Positions 31,726 to 32,339 of a DNA stretch of 32,339 nt are shown piece after piece. The position numbers and the translations under genes are program-made. The notes below the pieces were generated by a model. The model was given only the letters and a program-made list of their open reading frames with translations, did no database searches and was not told where the DNA came from. Within the stretch, counting starts at the first letter, position 1. Every line of letters begins with the position of its first letter. The stretch is from JBDIAR01 sp039812545 (GTDB taxonomy: Bacteria > Actinomycetota > Actinomycetes > Actinomycetales > Dermatophilaceae): positions 1 through 32,339 of the forward strand of contig JBDIAR010000011.1 of the NCBI GenBank assembly GCA_039812545.1, read 5' to 3'.

Positions 31726-31953
31726 GGGCGTCGGCTGCCGTGACGTGAAATACATGAAATCGGTCGACCGCACCCCTTCCCAAGGCCGGTGTCCATGCGC
31801 ATACTTGTCGTATGCCGTTGTGCCGCAAGGCCGCTGGCGCACCGAGAAGCAGTGGCACCCACGCGCGGGCAGTCCACTGATGGACCACGTCGCGAGGGGT
31901 CTGCCCCGTCCGACAACACTCTTGCACGCCCTGGTCACCACGAGCGGCTCGGT

Positions 31954-31990
31954 GAAGATGGCATCCCATGACGCGTGGGATGCCATCTTC
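31954..31990. terminator. Perfect 15-bp stem-loop
   Basis: GAAGATGGCATCCCA (31954-31968) pairs perfectly with 31976-31990 around TGACGCG, and is followed by TTGTGTG. It may end the Fic-like transcript (stop at 31725) or be part of an unrecognised RNA. Confidence 0.55.
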
Positions 31991-32033
31991 TTGTGTGCTA
32001 CCGGCGGTTCTTGTGCCCGGCGCTGAAGACCGC

Positions 32034-32105
32034 GCGCGTCGTTGAGGGCTCCCGGTCGCTGAGGACCCCCGGTCGCTGAAACCGCCGGTCGCTGAGGACT
32101 CCCGG
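32034..32105. repeat. Short tandem repeats of CGGTCGCTGA
   Basis: CGGTCGCTGA occurs at 32053-32062, 32070-32079 and 32086-32095 (spacing 17 and 16), with diverged copies on either side (CGCGTCGTTGA before, CGGCGAGTTG after). The unit is about CGGTCGCTGAGGACCCC. It is too short and too regular in spacer for a CRISPR array. Confidence 0.65.
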
Positions 32106-32111
32106 CGAGTT

Positions 32112-32200
32112 GCCGGCAATTGCTGGCGCGGGGCCGTCGGGTCCGCCACAATCGTGCTGCGCTCCCTTCGGGTCGAGCGCCGGACTGTGGCCCGTGCCCC
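32112..32200 (+). ncRNA. Candidate structured RNA (nested stem-loops)
   Basis: A small hairpin GCCGGC-AATT-GCTGGC (32112-32127) is followed by a long interrupted stem: GGGGC 32130-32134 with GCCCC 32196-32200, GCCACA 32145-32150 with TGTGGC 32186-32191, and GCGCTC 32159-32164 with GAGCGC 32175-32180, capped by a CC-TTCG-GG-like apex. A run of six C follows. As I recall, a 6S-like RNA lies near the equivalent gene in Streptomyces and a 6C-type RNA occurs in this general mycobacterial neighbourhood, but I cannot match either by sequence. Strand is assumed from the downstream terminator. Confidence 0.3.
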
Positions 32201-32218
32201 CCGGGGTCATCGTCCATC

Positions 32219-32250
32219 GAGGGCCCCCGCGATCACCCGCGGGGGCCCTC
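32219..32250. terminator. GC-rich terminator-like hairpin
   Basis: GAGGGCCCCCGCG (32219-32231) pairs perfectly with 32238-32250 around ATCACC: a 13-bp stem without U-tract. It could end a plus-strand RNA from the structured region or a minus-strand gene to the right. Confidence 0.7.
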
Positions 32251-32339
32251 TGCCGTTGCGTCGGGACCGGATCGCCGAATCGAGATCGGTTGTCGGCGGT
32301 CGTGGGCGGTCGTGGTGGGTGCTGTTCGGATGCTGTTCG

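Larger units (their letters stand above)
730..31816. repeat. Dispersed 7-mer GGCATAC / GTATGCC, at least 55 copies
   Basis: Found by reading: 29 as GGCATAC and 26 as GTATGCC on the plus strand. Examples: 730, 2548, 6541, 7649, 9336, 10809, 11325, 11440, 11551, 12730, 12865, 13067, 13958, 14207, 15272, 16556, 18294, 20090, 20234, 20261, 21984, 22533, 23061, 23166, 25829, 26624, 28129, 28699, 29483, 30741, 31599, 31810 (first base). Copies occur in coding and non-coding DNA. Function unknown. Confidence 0.85.
31726..32339. other. 614-base stretch without a convincing protein gene
   Basis: No frame here has family-like sequence. The region holds a GCATAC-TTGTC-GTATGC inverted repeat (31799-31815), a perfect 15-bp hairpin (31954-31990), short tandem repeats (32034-32105), a nested set of stems (32112-32200) and a GC-rich terminator-like hairpin (32219-32250). 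The density of structure suggests one or more RNAs or regulatory elements between the Fic-like gene and whatever lies to the right. Confidence 0.6.

Noticed and set aside
730..31816. GGCATAC as a replication-polarised (KOPS-like) motif
   Set aside because: The two orientations are nearly equal (29 and 26) and interleaved in this window, so there is no local strand bias; only whole-genome data could revive the idea.
32034..32105. CRISPR array
   Set aside because: Repeat core is only about 10 bp with 6-7 bp between copies, and no cas genes are present.
32112..32200. tmRNA or signal recognition particle RNA
   Set aside because: No tRNA-like ends, no tag frame and no SRP apical-loop consensus could be found.

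Overview
The window is high-GC DNA (about 70% GC by eye) from an actinomycete, probably of the Micrococcales (Intrasporangiaceae/Dermatophilaceae type). Supporting signs are GTG starts, ATGA/GTGA stop-start overlaps, leaderless -10 boxes of the TANNNT type, a GlxR/Crp regulator, a MarP-type protease and a gene order shared with the Mycobacterium tuberculosis Rv3677-Rv3667 neighbourhood. The family assignment is inference.

Positions 1-10,050 look accessory. They hold a DUF4240 protein, three separate vapBC toxin-antitoxin pairs, a large secreted protein with an aerolysin/ETX-MTX2-like pore-forming region and a C-terminal InlB-type repeat, a 969-residue LuxR (LAL) regulator directly upstream of it, and a frameshifted metalloprotease-like pseudogene between the second and third vapBC pairs. 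The three vapBC promoters carry inverted repeats that look like autoregulatory operators.

Positions 10,090-20,340 are a conserved core block: NUDIX hydrolase (NUDT19-like), metallo-beta-lactamase-fold hydrolase, Crp-family regulator, endonuclease III, CoA-type NUDIX hydrolase, MarP periplasmic serine protease, alpha/beta hydrolase, small holin-like membrane protein, NhaA Na+/H+ antiporter and acetyl-CoA synthetase.

Positions 20,470-26,650 carry two lipoproteins, a TelA plus XpaC-like operon, tryptophanyl-tRNA synthetase and a Pro/Thr-rich anchored protein. A convergent intergenic stretch at 23,380-23,630 contains two related 26-bp palindromes, a trpS-like remnant and a strong hairpin.

Positions 26,640-30,730 are a minus-strand cluster: LytS-type kinase, LytTR response regulator, small DUF485-like membrane protein and acetate/solute-sodium symporter. 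With acs nearby, this suggests sensing, uptake and activation of acetate or another small organic acid. A degenerate Fic-fold protein follows (30,808-31,725). The last 614 bases lack a convincing protein gene but are rich in hairpins and short tandem repeats and may encode a structured RNA.

The most striking signal is not a gene. The 7-mer GGCATAC (reverse complement GTATGCC) occurs at least 55 times by my hand count, against about 3 expected from composition. It occurs in every reading frame, using codons otherwise rare here (GCA, ATA, GTA, TAT), and also between genes. It is about half as dense in the accessory left third.
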